Assembly: GCF_014204865.1 (NCBI RefSeq)
Contig: NZ_JACHMG010000001.1
Coordinates: 806,001 to 870,000 of the forward strand
Reading direction: 5' to 3'
Source of the DNA: Amycolatopsis jiangsuensis
Lineage (GTDB): Bacteria > Actinomycetota > Actinomycetes > Mycobacteriales > Pseudonocardiaceae
Length of the DNA stretch: 64,000 bases
Shown: positions 25,813-34,555 of the stretch, piece by piece
How the letters are laid out: each line of letters begins with the position of its first letter
Position numbering within the stretch: the first letter of the stretch is position 1
Notes under the pieces: model-generated
What the model saw: the letters and a program-made list of their open reading frames with translations, nothing else
The model's database searches: none
Told to the model about the DNA's origin: nothing
Position numbers and translations under genes: made by a program

Positions 25813-27096
25813 TCAGGGGATGACGCCCCGCGAGTTCAGCGCGTCGGTGAGCCGTTCGCGCAGTTCGGCGGCGGTGGCCGCGGGATCGATCCCATCGGGC
25901 GGCGAAAGCACCTTCGAGACCACAGTGGACAGATTCTGGTAGGCCGGGGTGAGCGGCCGGACCGCGGCGTCGCGCAGCGCGGCCAGGATGTCGTCCCGCA
26001 TCGGATAGCGCTGAGCCATGGTGGGATTCCCGGCCGGATCCGCCGGGCGCGCCGGGTCGAGCGGTGCCGGGTCGCGGTACACCGGCGCGAGGCTCGGCGG
26101 GAGACCGTCCACGAGTGCCTGGTACTTCTGGCTCGCCGGGGAACGCAGGCACAGCGCGGCCTCGAAGGCCTCCCGCCGATGCGGGGAATAGCTGCTGACC
26201 GCCAGGTGGTACCCGCCGATGGTGACCCGGCTCGGGCGTCCGGGCACCACCGACGGATACGGCGCCCACCGCAGATGCGCCAGATCCCGCGGGCGCTCCT
26301 GCGCGTAGGCGGCGTAGACGAACGGCCAGTTCAGCTCGAACGCCGCCTGCCCGCGCTGGAACGCCCGGCTCACCTCGTCCTCTTTCTGGTTCGTCAGGGA
26401 AGGATCGGTGATCCCGGACGAGGTCAGCGTCTTCAGCAGCGCCAGCGCCCGGACCGCGCCGTCGTCCAGGACGACGGATTTCCCGTCGTCGGACAGGATG
26501 TGCCCGCCGGCCGAGGCGACCAGGGTGTTGTAGAAGACCACCAGTCCCTCGTACTGCGCCCCGGTGAAGACGATCTCGTACGGTTCGCCGCCCGCCTTCA
26601 GCTGCCGGGCCCGGTCCATCATCTCGTCGAACGACCGCGGTGGCCGGGGCGTCACGCGGTCGTCGTACCAGAGCAGCTGGACGTTGGTGTTCTTCGTGGC
26701 GCCGTAGAGCTTCCCCTGCCAGCGGGCGGTCGCCAACGGCGCGGGAAGCACATCCCTGGTCGCGGCGGCCTCGTCCGCGCCGGTCCACGGTTCGATCCAG
26801 CCCGCCTCGGCGAACTCGGGCACCCACGTCACATCGAGTCCGAGCACGTCCATCGCGCCGTCGCCGGCGGCGAGCCGGCGCGCCATCTGCTCGCGTTGGC
26901 CGTCCGCGCCGCGCGGCAGCTTGTGGTACACGATCCGGTAACGCCCGTGGGCCTGCTCGGTGCAGCGGTCCACCACCGTCTGGAGGTGATCCTCCGGGGA
27001 GATGTACAGGTTGATCGTGGTGCCCTGCTGCGCGGAGCAGCCGGTCAGCGCCGCCGCGGCGAGAACGAGGGCGGGGAGCAGCGACCGTGTCTTCAT
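25813..27096 (-). CDS. ABC transporter sugar-binding lipoprotein (orphan)
   Basis: 427 residues. A lipoprotein signal with lipobox LTGC (cleavage before Cys20) is followed by a MalE-type extracellular solute-binding fold (GAMDVLGLDVTWVPEFAEAG, GKLYGATKNTNVQLLWYDD, GQAAFELNWPFVYAAYA). The pattern resembles LpqY-type trehalose and maltodextrin binders of actinobacteria, but the ligand is not assignable. GGGAGG lies close before ATG 27096. No permease or ATPase gene is adjacent, so it must use a transporter encoded elsewhere. It is divergent from the DNA ligase gene. Confidence 0.88.
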   Translation of the reverse strand: MKTRSLLPALVLAAAALTGCSAQQGTTINLYISPEDHLQTVVDRCTEQAHGRYRIVYHKLPRGADGQREQMARRLAAGDGAMDVLGLDVTWVPEFAEAGWIEPWTGADEAAATRDVLPAPLATARWQGKLYGATKNTNVQLLWYDDRVTPRPPRSFDEMMDRARQLKAGGEPYEIVFTGAQYEGLVVFYNTLVASAGGHILSDDGKSVVLDDGAVRALALLKTLTSSGITDPSLTNQKEDEVSRAFQRGQAAFELNWPFVYAAYAQERPRDLAHLRWAPYPSVVPGRPSRVTIGGYHLAVSSYSPHRREAFEAALCLRSPASQKYQALVDGLPPSLAPVYRDPAPLDPARPADPAGNPTMAQRYPMRDDILAALRDAAVRPLTPAYQNLSTVVSKVLSPPDGIDPAATAAELRERLTDALNSRGVIP

Positions 27097-27207
27097 CGTT
27101 CCTCCCGCGGGCCGGGTGGCGCACATGGTCGCCCTCGGTGCCGCCATCGTCAAGCGTCCGGAGCGGAACGCGCCCGCACGGCCTACCGTGGGCCCCGGAG
27201 GTGGCCG

Positions 27208-28215
27208 ATGCCCGGAGAAGCGCGTGGCGGCCGGTCCGGGGTGCCGGCCGCGATCGAGCCGATGCTCGCGAGCCCGGACGGGGGCACGCTGCGCGACGAC
27301 CCGTCTTACGCCTACGAGTTCAAATGGGACGGCTATCGCGCGATCATGCGGATCGCGCCCTCCGGCGAAACGGTGCTGACCAGCCGGAACGCCAACGACT
27401 TCACCGCCAGGTTCCCGGAGCTGTCCGGCGCGCTCGGCGACGCGCTCGGCGGGCGCGCGGCGGTGTTGGACGGCGAGATCGTCGCCCTCGACGAGCACGG
27501 CCGCCCGGACTTCGGCCTGCTGCAGAACGTCGGACGCCACCGGCGCGCGATCGCGTACTTCGCGTTCGACGTGCTGAAGCTCGGCCGCCGGAACCTGCTC
27601 GGCGCCGGCTTCGACGAACGCCGGGACATCCTCGCGGAGATCGAGCCGCCGGACCCGCGGCTGGTGGCGATCACCCCGTCCTACCGCCACGCCGACCTCG
27701 CCGAGCAGGACCTGACCCCGGCCGGGCTGCTCGACGTGGCCCGGAAGATGATGCTGGAAGGCCTGGTGGTGAAGGCCCGCACCTCGAAGTACCACCCCGG
27801 CCGGCGCAGTCCGGAGTGGCTGAAACATCCGTTGATCCAGACCACCGAGGTGATCGTCGGCGGCTGGCGCCCGGGCCGCGGCCGCCGGCAGGGCACCATC
27901 GGCGCCCTGCTGCTCGGCGCGTACGACCGGGAGACCGGCGACCTGCGCTACCTCGGTGACGTCGGCACCGGCTTCACCGACGCGGTGCTGCACGATCTGC
28001 GCACCCAGCTGGCCCCGCTGGAACAGCGCACAAGCCCGTTCGCCGGCGAGGTCCCGCGCGACCGGGCCCGCGACGCCCACTGGCTGTCCCCGGAGACCGT
28101 CGGCGAGGTCGTCTACCGCCGCCTGACCCCGGGCGACGGGCGGCTCCGGCACACCGCCTGGCGCGGCCTGCGCCCGGATCGCCGTCCGGCCGAGGTGCTT
28201 GCTCCGTCCTGGTGA
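27208..28215 (+). CDS. ATP-dependent DNA ligase, LigD ligase-domain type
   Basis: 335 residues. The adenylated Lys lies in YEFKWDGYRAIMR; further nucleotidyltransferase motifs are VLDGEIVALD, FDVLKLGRRNLLG, LEGLVVKARTSKYHPGRR and WLKHPLIQTTEVIVGGW. The OB-fold domain follows (GALLLGAYDRETGDLRYLGD). It lacks the polymerase and phosphoesterase domains of full LigD. With Ku at 3402 it probably serves NHEJ or a back-up repair path, possibly with polymerase and nuclease units encoded elsewhere. ATG 27208 follows GGAGG by 6 nt. It stands alone, divergent from the sugar-binding lipoprotein. Confidence 0.92.
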   Translation: MPGEARGGRSGVPAAIEPMLASPDGGTLRDDPSYAYEFKWDGYRAIMRIAPSGETVLTSRNANDFTARFPELSGALGDALGGRAAVLDGEIVALDEHGRPDFGLLQNVGRHRRAIAYFAFDVLKLGRRNLLGAGFDERRDILAEIEPPDPRLVAITPSYRHADLAEQDLTPAGLLDVARKMMLEGLVVKARTSKYHPGRRSPEWLKHPLIQTTEVIVGGWRPGRGRRQGTIGALLLGAYDRETGDLRYLGDVGTGFTDAVLHDLRTQLAPLEQRTSPFAGEVPRDRARDAHWLSPETVGEVVYRRLTPGDGRLRHTAWRGLRPDRRPAEVLAPSW

Positions 28216-28335
28216 ATCAGGCAGGCCTGATGGCTCTGGTGCGCACCGTTTCCGCGCTCGGGCCCGCGGTCCGGCGGCGGCTGCTAGCTTTCCGGTGTCC
28301 GGTCCGGGTGGTAGGTGTGGGGAGCAGTTCGCCGA

Positions 28336-31300
28336 ATGTCCAATCCGTTGATTGCCCAGCCGAAGGAGACCTCAGCGGTGGCCGGGGTTCCGTTGCTGGA
28401 GGATGCGACGGGGCTGAAGGACGCGATCGAGAGCAAGAACTGGGCGGCGGTCGCGATCGGCGCGGTGGGTACCGCGCTGGATGTGCTGACGGCGGTGATG
28501 GATCCGTTCGGCGCGATTTTCGCGGCCGGGGTCGGCTGGTTGATGGAGCATGTCGGTCCGCTCAAGGAAGCACTCGACGCACTGACCGGCAACGCGGACG
28601 AGATCCAGGCGCAGGCGGAGACCTGGACCAACGTCGCGAAGGAGCTGGAGAGTGTTTCGGCCGAGTTGACCGAGTTGGTCAAGAAGGATCTGCAGGACTG
28701 GAAAGGCGATGCCGCCGACGCGTATCGCAAGCAGGCCGATGACACCGGGAAGCTGATCGCCAGCGCCCAGAAGGGTTCCGAAGGCGCGGCCAGTGGCGTG
28801 CAGACCGCCGGTGAGATCGTGGCCGCGGTGCGGTCGCTGGTGCGGGACACGATCGCCGACTTGGTCGGGCACTTGATTTCCTGGGCGTTGCAGGTGGTGT
28901 TCACGCTGGGGATCGGGATGACGTGGGTGGTGCCGCAGGTGGTGTCGGCGGTGGCCAAGACCGCGTCGAAGATCACCCAGGTCACCACGAAGCTGGTCAA
29001 GGCGCTCAAGGCGTTGATGCCGCTGCTGAAGAAGGTCGGCGGGCTGTTCGAGGACGCCGGGAAGGCGTTGAAGGGCATCAAGGGCGGCAAGGCGAAGCCG
29101 TCACCCAAGCCCGAGGTCGAGACGCCGAAGGGCAAGCCGGGCGGGGACTCCACCAAGCCGTCCGGGGACGGCGGCTCGCCGCCGAAGGACAAGGGAGAGC
29201 CGCCGAAGGACAAAGACAAGGACGACTCGACCGGCACCGCGGGCGCCGACGGGCCGCCGAAGGAGAAGCCGAAGGACGAGCCGGCCGATCCGTCCGGCAA
29301 GTCCGATCCTCCCGCGGACAAGCCGGCCGGATCGCCGCCTCCGGAGCGGGAGGGCGGGGGCGCCGGTGCCGGGAAGGACCCGGCGGACCAGGATCGCTCG
29401 ATCGACACCGAGAACGACCGCCCGCGCGCCGACGACAAGGAGGCGGTCGAGCGGGACGGCTGCGGCGATCCGATCGACATCGCCACCGGGCAGATGATCC
29501 TCGGCCAGGTCGACGTCGAGCTGGCCGGTGTGCTCCCGCTGGTGCTCTCCCGCACCCACCTGTCCACCTATCGGCTCGGCCGGTCGTTCGGCACCGGCTG
29601 GGCGTGCACCGTGGACCAGCGGATCGAGATCGCGCCGGACGGGGTGCACTTCGCCGGTGAGGACGGCATCCTGCTCCGTTATCCGGTGCTGCCGGAAGCG
29701 GGAGCCGCGGTGCAGCCGGTGTCCGGGCCGCGGTGGCCGCTGCGGCGGACCGACCGGGGCTTCGCGATCAGCCGGAGCGACTCCGGCCGGATGCTGCACT
29801 TCGTGGACGACGGTTCCGGCCGGCTGCCGATCAGCGGCGTGACCGACGGCGACGGGCACCAGATCGATTTCCAGCGTGCCGAGGACGGCACCCCGGTGGG
29901 CATCGTGCACTCGGCCGGCTACCAGCTGGCGATCGACACCGAGGACGGCCTGATCCGGCAGTTCCGCCTGCGCACCGGTGAGGTCGAGCCGCCGCTGGTG
30001 ACCTTCGGCTACGACGGGCGGCGCCGGCTCACCGAGGTGGTCAACTCCTCGGGCCTGGCGCAGCGGTTCCGCTACGACGCCGACGGGTACCTCCTCGGCT
30101 GGGAAGATCGCAACGGCATGTCCTACCGCTACCGCTACGACGCCGAGGGCCGGTGCGTGCAGACCGAGGGCGCGGGCGGTTACCTCAGCTACCACTTCGA
30201 CTACGACCGGGAGAACCTCGTCACCCGGGTCACCGATTCCCTCGGCCACGTCAGCATTTTCGAGCTGGGGGAGGACTTTCGGGTGCTCCGGCACACCGAT
30301 CCGCTCGGCAACACGGTCCGGTCCAGCTGGGATGAGACCGGCCTGCTGCTCTCCCGCACCGACCCGCTCGGGCGGACCACCCGGCACACCTACGACGAGG
30401 CGGGCCGGCTCGTCGAGACGGTCCGGCCGGACGGAAACCGGTCGGTCACCGAGTACAACGACTTCGGCGCTCCCGTCACCAGGGTGGATTACGACGGCGG
30501 TGTGTGGCGGTGGGAGTACTCGCCCGCCGGCGTGCGCACCGCGGAGATCGACCCGGCCGGATCGCGCACCGGCTACGCGCGGGACGAGCGGGGCCGCACC
30601 ACCTCGGTGACCGATGCGCTCGGCCGCACCACCCGGTTCGAGCACGACGCGGCCGGGCTGCCGGTCGCGGTGACCGATCCGCTCGGCGCGGTGACCCGCT
30701 ACCGCTACGACCCGCTCGGCCGCCCTGAGGAGATCATCGATCCGCTCGGTGGGCACACGCAGCTGGCCTGGAGCGTCGAGGGCACGCTGGTCGAGCGGGT
30801 GCTGCCGGACGGCAGCAGGCAGCTTCGCTCGTACGACGGCGAGGGCAACCTCCGCCGGGCCGAGGACGGGGAGGCGACGACTCGTACCGAGATCGCGCAC
30901 TTCGACCTGCCGGTGTCGCGCACCGGGCCGGACGGTGCCACGCTCACTTTCGGCTACGACACCGAACTGCGGCTCACCTCCGTGACCAACGAGCAGGGAC
31001 GGGTCTGGCGCTACGTCTTCGACCCGGCGGGCAGACTGGCTGAGGAGACCGACTACGACGGCCGGACCACCACTTTCCGCTACGACGCCGCCGGCGACCT
31101 GGCCGGCTACACCAACGGCGCGGGCCAGACCGTCCGGCTGGTGCGGGACGTGCTCGGCCGGATCGTGGAGCGGGACAGCGACGGGGTGCGCACCGGCTAT
31201 GAGTACGACCGGGCGGGCCGCGTCGTCCGCGCGGTCACCCCGCACACCGATCTCCGGATCGGCTACGACGCGGCCGGCCGGGTGCTGTCGGAATCGGTGA

Positions 31301-33156
31301 ACGGCCGGGTACTCGCCTCGCGCTATGACGCGGCGGGCAACCGGATCTGGCGGCGTACCCCGTCCGGTGCGGAAAGCACCTGGCAGTACGACCAGCGCGG
31401 GCGGCCGCTTTCCCTGCGCACCGGCAGCGGGTTGCTCCGGTTCGGCTACGACGCCGCGGGCCGCGAAGTCCAGCGCCAGCTGGGGCAGTCGGTCCGGCTG
31501 ACCCAGGTCTGGGACGAGACGCACCAGCTGCGCGGGCAGACTCTCGAGGCCGGCCCGGGCCGGGTGCTGCAGCAGCGCGGCTACGAATACCGCGAGGACG
31601 GGTTCCTCACCGGTGTACAGGACCGGCTGAACGGGCCCCGGCAGTTCGACCTGGACGTCACCGGGCGGGTCACCGCGGTGCGCGGACCCGGCTGGTCCGA
31701 GCAGTACGCCTACGCGCCGACCGGGGATCTCCTGCAGGCCTTCTGGCCGCGGGTCCTCGCGACGAACGCGGAAACCTGGGCCACGCAGCAGTCGCAGGGC
31801 ACTCGCGAGTACTCCGGCACGCTGCTGGAGCGGGCCGGGAACGTGCGGTACCGGCACGACGGCGAGGGCCGGATCGTGCGGCGGAGGGTGGAACGGGCGC
31901 CGGGGGTGTTCGACGTGTGGGCTTACACCTGGGATGCCGAGGACCGGCTGACCGGCGTGCTGACCCCGGACGGCGCGTCCTGGCGCTACCTGCACGACGG
32001 CCTCGGCCGCCGGGTGGCCAAGCAGCGGCTCGGGGGGAACGACCGGGTCGTCGAGGAGGTGTGGTTCTGCTGGGACGGGACCGATCTCGTCGAGCAGATC
32101 AGCGATCGGTGGCACGCGCTCGTGTGGGACTGGTCGCCGGACGGGATGCGGGTGCTCGGGCAGACCGAGCGCACCGCCGCGCCCGGCTCACCGGGGTGGG
32201 TGGACCAGCGGTTCCACGCGATCGTGACCGATCTGGTCGGCGCGCCGGCCGAACTCGTGGACGCCGACGGCGTGCTCGGCCACCAGGTCCGCTCGACGCT
32301 GTGGGGCACCACGCCGGCGAGTGCGGGCGAGACGTCCACCCCGCTGCGCTTCCCCGGGCAGTACCACGATCCGGAAACCGGGCTGTACCAGAACTTCCAC
32401 CGGTACTACGACCCGGCGACCGGTCGCTACGCGACGCACGACCGGCTGGGCCTGGTGCCCGGGCCGAACTCCCGGAACTACGTGCCCAACCCCACCGCGT
32501 GGACCGACCCGCTCGGACTGGCCCTGTGCGACGCCAAGGCCTACGCCGAGGCGGTCGGGGACTACCGGGCCGCACTGGGCTGGACCAAGGAAAACAGTCC
32601 GCATCAGCTGGGCGGCAACCTGAACGAGAGCTGGACCACGGTCGGGGTGGGCAAGCTGGCCTACGGGGAAAAGGACGATCTGAAGCTGGTCGTGGACAAG
32701 GCCAACGGCTATATCGTGGGCTATGTCAAGAAGGGCAGCGACGGTACCCCGGACGAGATCCACCACGTGGCCGAGGTGAACCCGAGCCAGGTCGCGCCGG
32801 GCGCGGTGTCGAAACCGTTCCATCCGGACGAAACGCTGACCTACAAGGACCTGCCGAACATGAAGATCCATCCCAAGGACCTCAGTGGTGCGGTGAGCAC
32901 CATGATGGAGAGCAGCAAGGGCGAGGTGGGCGCCATGAAGACGCTCGCCGCGACCGTCGCCGAAGGCGGCCGTTCCAACCATTACGGCAAGTCCGTGGGT
33001 CAGGATCTCCTGCACGACCGGGACGTCACGGTCGGCACGGACCGGGAGGGACTGGCGAAGAACTGGGGAACCAAGAGCAATACCTACCGCACCACCGGCG
33101 ACAATCCGGACAACGAGCTGGCCCTGCTGAACCGGCCGAACGACCGGCCGAGCTGA
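28336..33156 (+). CDS. WXG100/RHS polymorphic toxin-like protein
   Basis: 1606 residues. Order: WXG100-like helical hairpin with DLQDWKGDAADAYRKQADD (~115-135); a hydrophobic stretch (~165-200); a Lys/Pro/Gly/Asp-rich linker (~250-365); a DUF6531-type entry CGDPIDIATGQM (~376); many YD/RHS repeats (e.g. YDAAGNRIWRR, YDPLGRPEEIIDPLG) forming a shell; the RHS core signature YHDPETGLYQNFHRYYDPATG (~1343-1363) and DPLGL ending at 1395. A 211-residue C-terminal domain of unknown type follows. This is the plan of ESX-secreted RHS toxins, where the last domain is released as the effector. ATG 28336 has GGGGAG upstream; GTG 28315 is an alternative. No immunity gene follows: the next gene is a transporter. 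Confidence 0.88.
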   Translation: MSNPLIAQPKETSAVAGVPLLEDATGLKDAIESKNWAAVAIGAVGTALDVLTAVMDPFGAIFAAGVGWLMEHVGPLKEALDALTGNADEIQAQAETWTNVAKELESVSAELTELVKKDLQDWKGDAADAYRKQADDTGKLIASAQKGSEGAASGVQTAGEIVAAVRSLVRDTIADLVGHLISWALQVVFTLGIGMTWVVPQVVSAVAKTASKITQVTTKLVKALKALMPLLKKVGGLFEDAGKALKGIKGGKAKPSPKPEVETPKGKPGGDSTKPSGDGGSPPKDKGEPPKDKDKDDSTGTAGADGPPKEKPKDEPADPSGKSDPPADKPAGSPPPEREGGGAGAGKDPADQDRSIDTENDRPRADDKEAVERDGCGDPIDIATGQMILGQVDVELAGVLPLVLSRTHLSTYRLGRSFGTGWACTVDQRIEIAPDGVHFAGEDGILLRYPVLPEAGAAVQPVSGPRWPLRRTDRGFAISRSDSGRMLHFVDDGSGRLPISGVTDGDGHQIDFQRAEDGTPVGIVHSAGYQLAIDTEDGLIRQFRLRTGEVEPPLVTFGYDGRRRLTEVVNSSGLAQRFRYDADGYLLGWEDRNGMSYRYRYDAEGRCVQTEGAGGYLSYHFDYDRENLVTRVTDSLGHVSIFELGEDFRVLRHTDPLGNTVRSSWDETGLLLSRTDPLGRTTRHTYDEAGRLVETVRPDGNRSVTEYNDFGAPVTRVDYDGGVWRWEYSPAGVRTAEIDPAGSRTGYARDERGRTTSVTDALGRTTRFEHDAAGLPVAVTDPLGAVTRYRYDPLGRPEEIIDPLGGHTQLAWSVEGTLVERVLPDGSRQLRSYDGEGNLRRAEDGEATTRTEIAHFDLPVSRTGPDGATLTFGYDTELRLTSVTNEQGRVWRYVFDPAGRLAEETDYDGRTTTFRYDAAGDLAGYTNGAGQTVRLVRDVLGRIVERDSDGVRTGYEYDRAGRVVRAVTPHTDLRIGYDAAGRVLSESVNGRVLASRYDAAGNRIWRRTPSGAESTWQYDQRGRPLSLRTGSGLLRFGYDAAGREVQRQLGQSVRLTQVWDETHQLRGQTLEAGPGRVLQQRGYEYREDGFLTGVQDRLNGPRQFDLDVTGRVTAVRGPGWSEQYAYAPTGDLLQAFWPRVLATNAETWATQQSQGTREYSGTLLERAGNVRYRHDGEGRIVRRRVERAPGVFDVWAYTWDAEDRLTGVLTPDGASWRYLHDGLGRRVAKQRLGGNDRVVEEVWFCWDGTDLVEQISDRWHALVWDWSPDGMRVLGQTERTAAPGSPGWVDQRFHAIVTDLVGAPAELVDADGVLGHQVRSTLWGTTPASAGETSTPLRFPGQYHDPETGLYQNFHRYYDPATGRYATHDRLGLVPGPNSRNYVPNPTAWTDPLGLALCDAKAYAEAVGDYRAALGWTKENSPHQLGGNLNESWTTVGVGKLAYGEKDDLKLVVDKANGYIVGYVKKGSDGTPDEIHHVAEVNPSQVAPGAVSKPFHPDETLTYKDLPNMKIHPKDLSGAVSTMMESSKGEVGAMKTLAATVAEGGRSNHYGKSVGQDLLHDRDVTVGTDREGLAKNWGTKSNTYRTTGDNPDNELALLNRPNDRPS

Positions 33157-33247
33157 CGCCGCCGCCGAGCCCGCCGTCCGGCTCTCGACGGCGGCGGGCC
33201 GGCGTGCCATCATCGACCGCCGGTTCGCGGACGTGGGGGAGGCAGGC

Positions 33248-34555
33248 GTGCTCGACCAGGAGCAGGACACCAGGGGCCGGGTCCGGCGGGTGGCGCTGGC
33301 GAGCGCGGTCGGCACGACCATCGAGTGGTACGACTACTTCGCGTTCAGCACGGCCACCGCGTTGGTGTTCAACAAGGCGTTCTTCCCCGACCTTTCCCCG
33401 GCCTCGGGCACGCTCGCGGCGTTCGCGACGCTCGGGGTCGGGTTCGTCGCGCGGCCGCTCGGCGGGATCGTCTGGGGGCATTTCGGCGACCGGGTCGGGC
33501 GCAAGGCGATGCTGGTCGCCTCGTTGCTGCTGATGGGCATCGCGACCGCGGGGGTCGGCGTGCTGCCGACCTACGCGCAGGCCGGGGTCACCGCTCCGGT
33601 GCTGCTCGTCGTTCTCCGTGTGTTGCAAGGGGTTTCCGCCGGCGGCGAATGGGGCGGGGCGGCGCTGATGGCGGTCGAACACGCGCCGCCCGGCCGTCGC
33701 GGCCGGTTCGGTTCGTTCTCGCAGATCGGCGTGCCGGCCGGGCTGATCCTGGCGCAGCTGGTGTTCTTCGCGGTGAACTCCGCGCTCACGCCGGAGGAGT
33801 TCCGGTCCTGGGGCTGGCGGGTGCCGTTCCTGGTCAGCCTGGTGCTCGTCGTGGTCGGGCTGGTGATCCGGCTGCGGGTCGAGGAAAGCCCGGTGTTCGC
33901 ACAGCTGCGGAGCCAGGACACGCGCAGCAGGCTGCCGATCGTCGAGGTGCTGCGGTCGCGGCCGTGGCAGGTGGTGATCGCCTCGGTCAGCTTCATCGCG
34001 AACACCGCGATGGGCTATATCTTCTTCGCCTACCTGCTTTCCTACGGCACGTCGGTGCTCAAGCTGTCCAGCACCACCATGCTCGTCGTGGTGATCGTGG
34101 GCAGTGTGGTGTGGCTGGCGAGCATCGTCGGCTCGGCGATCTGGTCCGACGCGGCCGGGCGCAAACCCGTCTACCTCGCCGGATCCGTGCTGCTGGTGGT
34201 CTGGTCCATTCCGTTCTTCCTGCTGGTGGACACGAAACAGGCGTGGCTGCTGCTGGTCGCGGTGGTGGTGCTGAACCTCGGCCTCGGTGCGACCTACGGA
34301 CCGCAGTCGGCGTTGTTCGCGGAGCTGTTCGAACCGCGGTTCCGCTACAGCGGCGCGTCCTTCGCCTACGCCATCGGCGCGGTGCTGGGCGGTGGTTTCG
34401 CGCCGCTGATCGCAACCGCGCTGCAGGGCGCCACCGGGACTTCGATGTCGGTGTCGCTCTACATGGTCGGCGTGGGCGTGCTCAGCCTGCTGGCCGTGCT
34501 GGCGCTGCCACGCCGGCCTCAGGCCGGCGTGGCAAGCGACGTCACAGCCGGCTGA
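33248..34555 (+). CDS. MHS-family MFS transporter (metabolite:H+ symporter)
   Basis: 435 residues with 12 predicted helices. IEWYDYFAFSTATALVFNKAF is the MHS-subfamily start, GHFGDRVGRKAML the loop 2-3 signature of the major facilitator superfamily, and QGVSAGGEWGGAALMAVEHA the family TM5 motif. Relatives import dicarboxylates, shikimate, proline/betaine or alpha-ketoglutarate with protons. The substrate is unknown here. GTG 33248 follows GGGGGAGG. The gene ends by overlapping the convergent SGNH hydrolase gene by 14 bp. Confidence 0.9.
   Translation: MLDQEQDTRGRVRRVALASAVGTTIEWYDYFAFSTATALVFNKAFFPDLSPASGTLAAFATLGVGFVARPLGGIVWGHFGDRVGRKAMLVASLLLMGIATAGVGVLPTYAQAGVTAPVLLVVLRVLQGVSAGGEWGGAALMAVEHAPPGRRGRFGSFSQIGVPAGLILAQLVFFAVNSALTPEEFRSWGWRVPFLVSLVLVVVGLVIRLRVEESPVFAQLRSQDTRSRLPIVEVLRSRPWQVVIASVSFIANTAMGYIFFAYLLSYGTSVLKLSSTTMLVVVIVGSVVWLASIVGSAIWSDAAGRKPVYLAGSVLLVVWSIPFFLLVDTKQAWLLLVAVVVLNLGLGATYGPQSALFAELFEPRFRYSGASFAYAIGAVLGGGFAPLIATALQGATGTSMSVSLYMVGVGVLSLLAVLALPRRPQAGVASDVTAG

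Noticed and set aside
29101..32115. 1004-codon antisense frame opposite the RHS gene
   Set aside because: A mirror of the repetitive RHS codons. It has no motifs and the composition of a shadow.
33157..33247. Immunity gene directly after the RHS protein
   Set aside because: The 91-bp gap is too short, and no small frame with a ribosome site exists on either strand.
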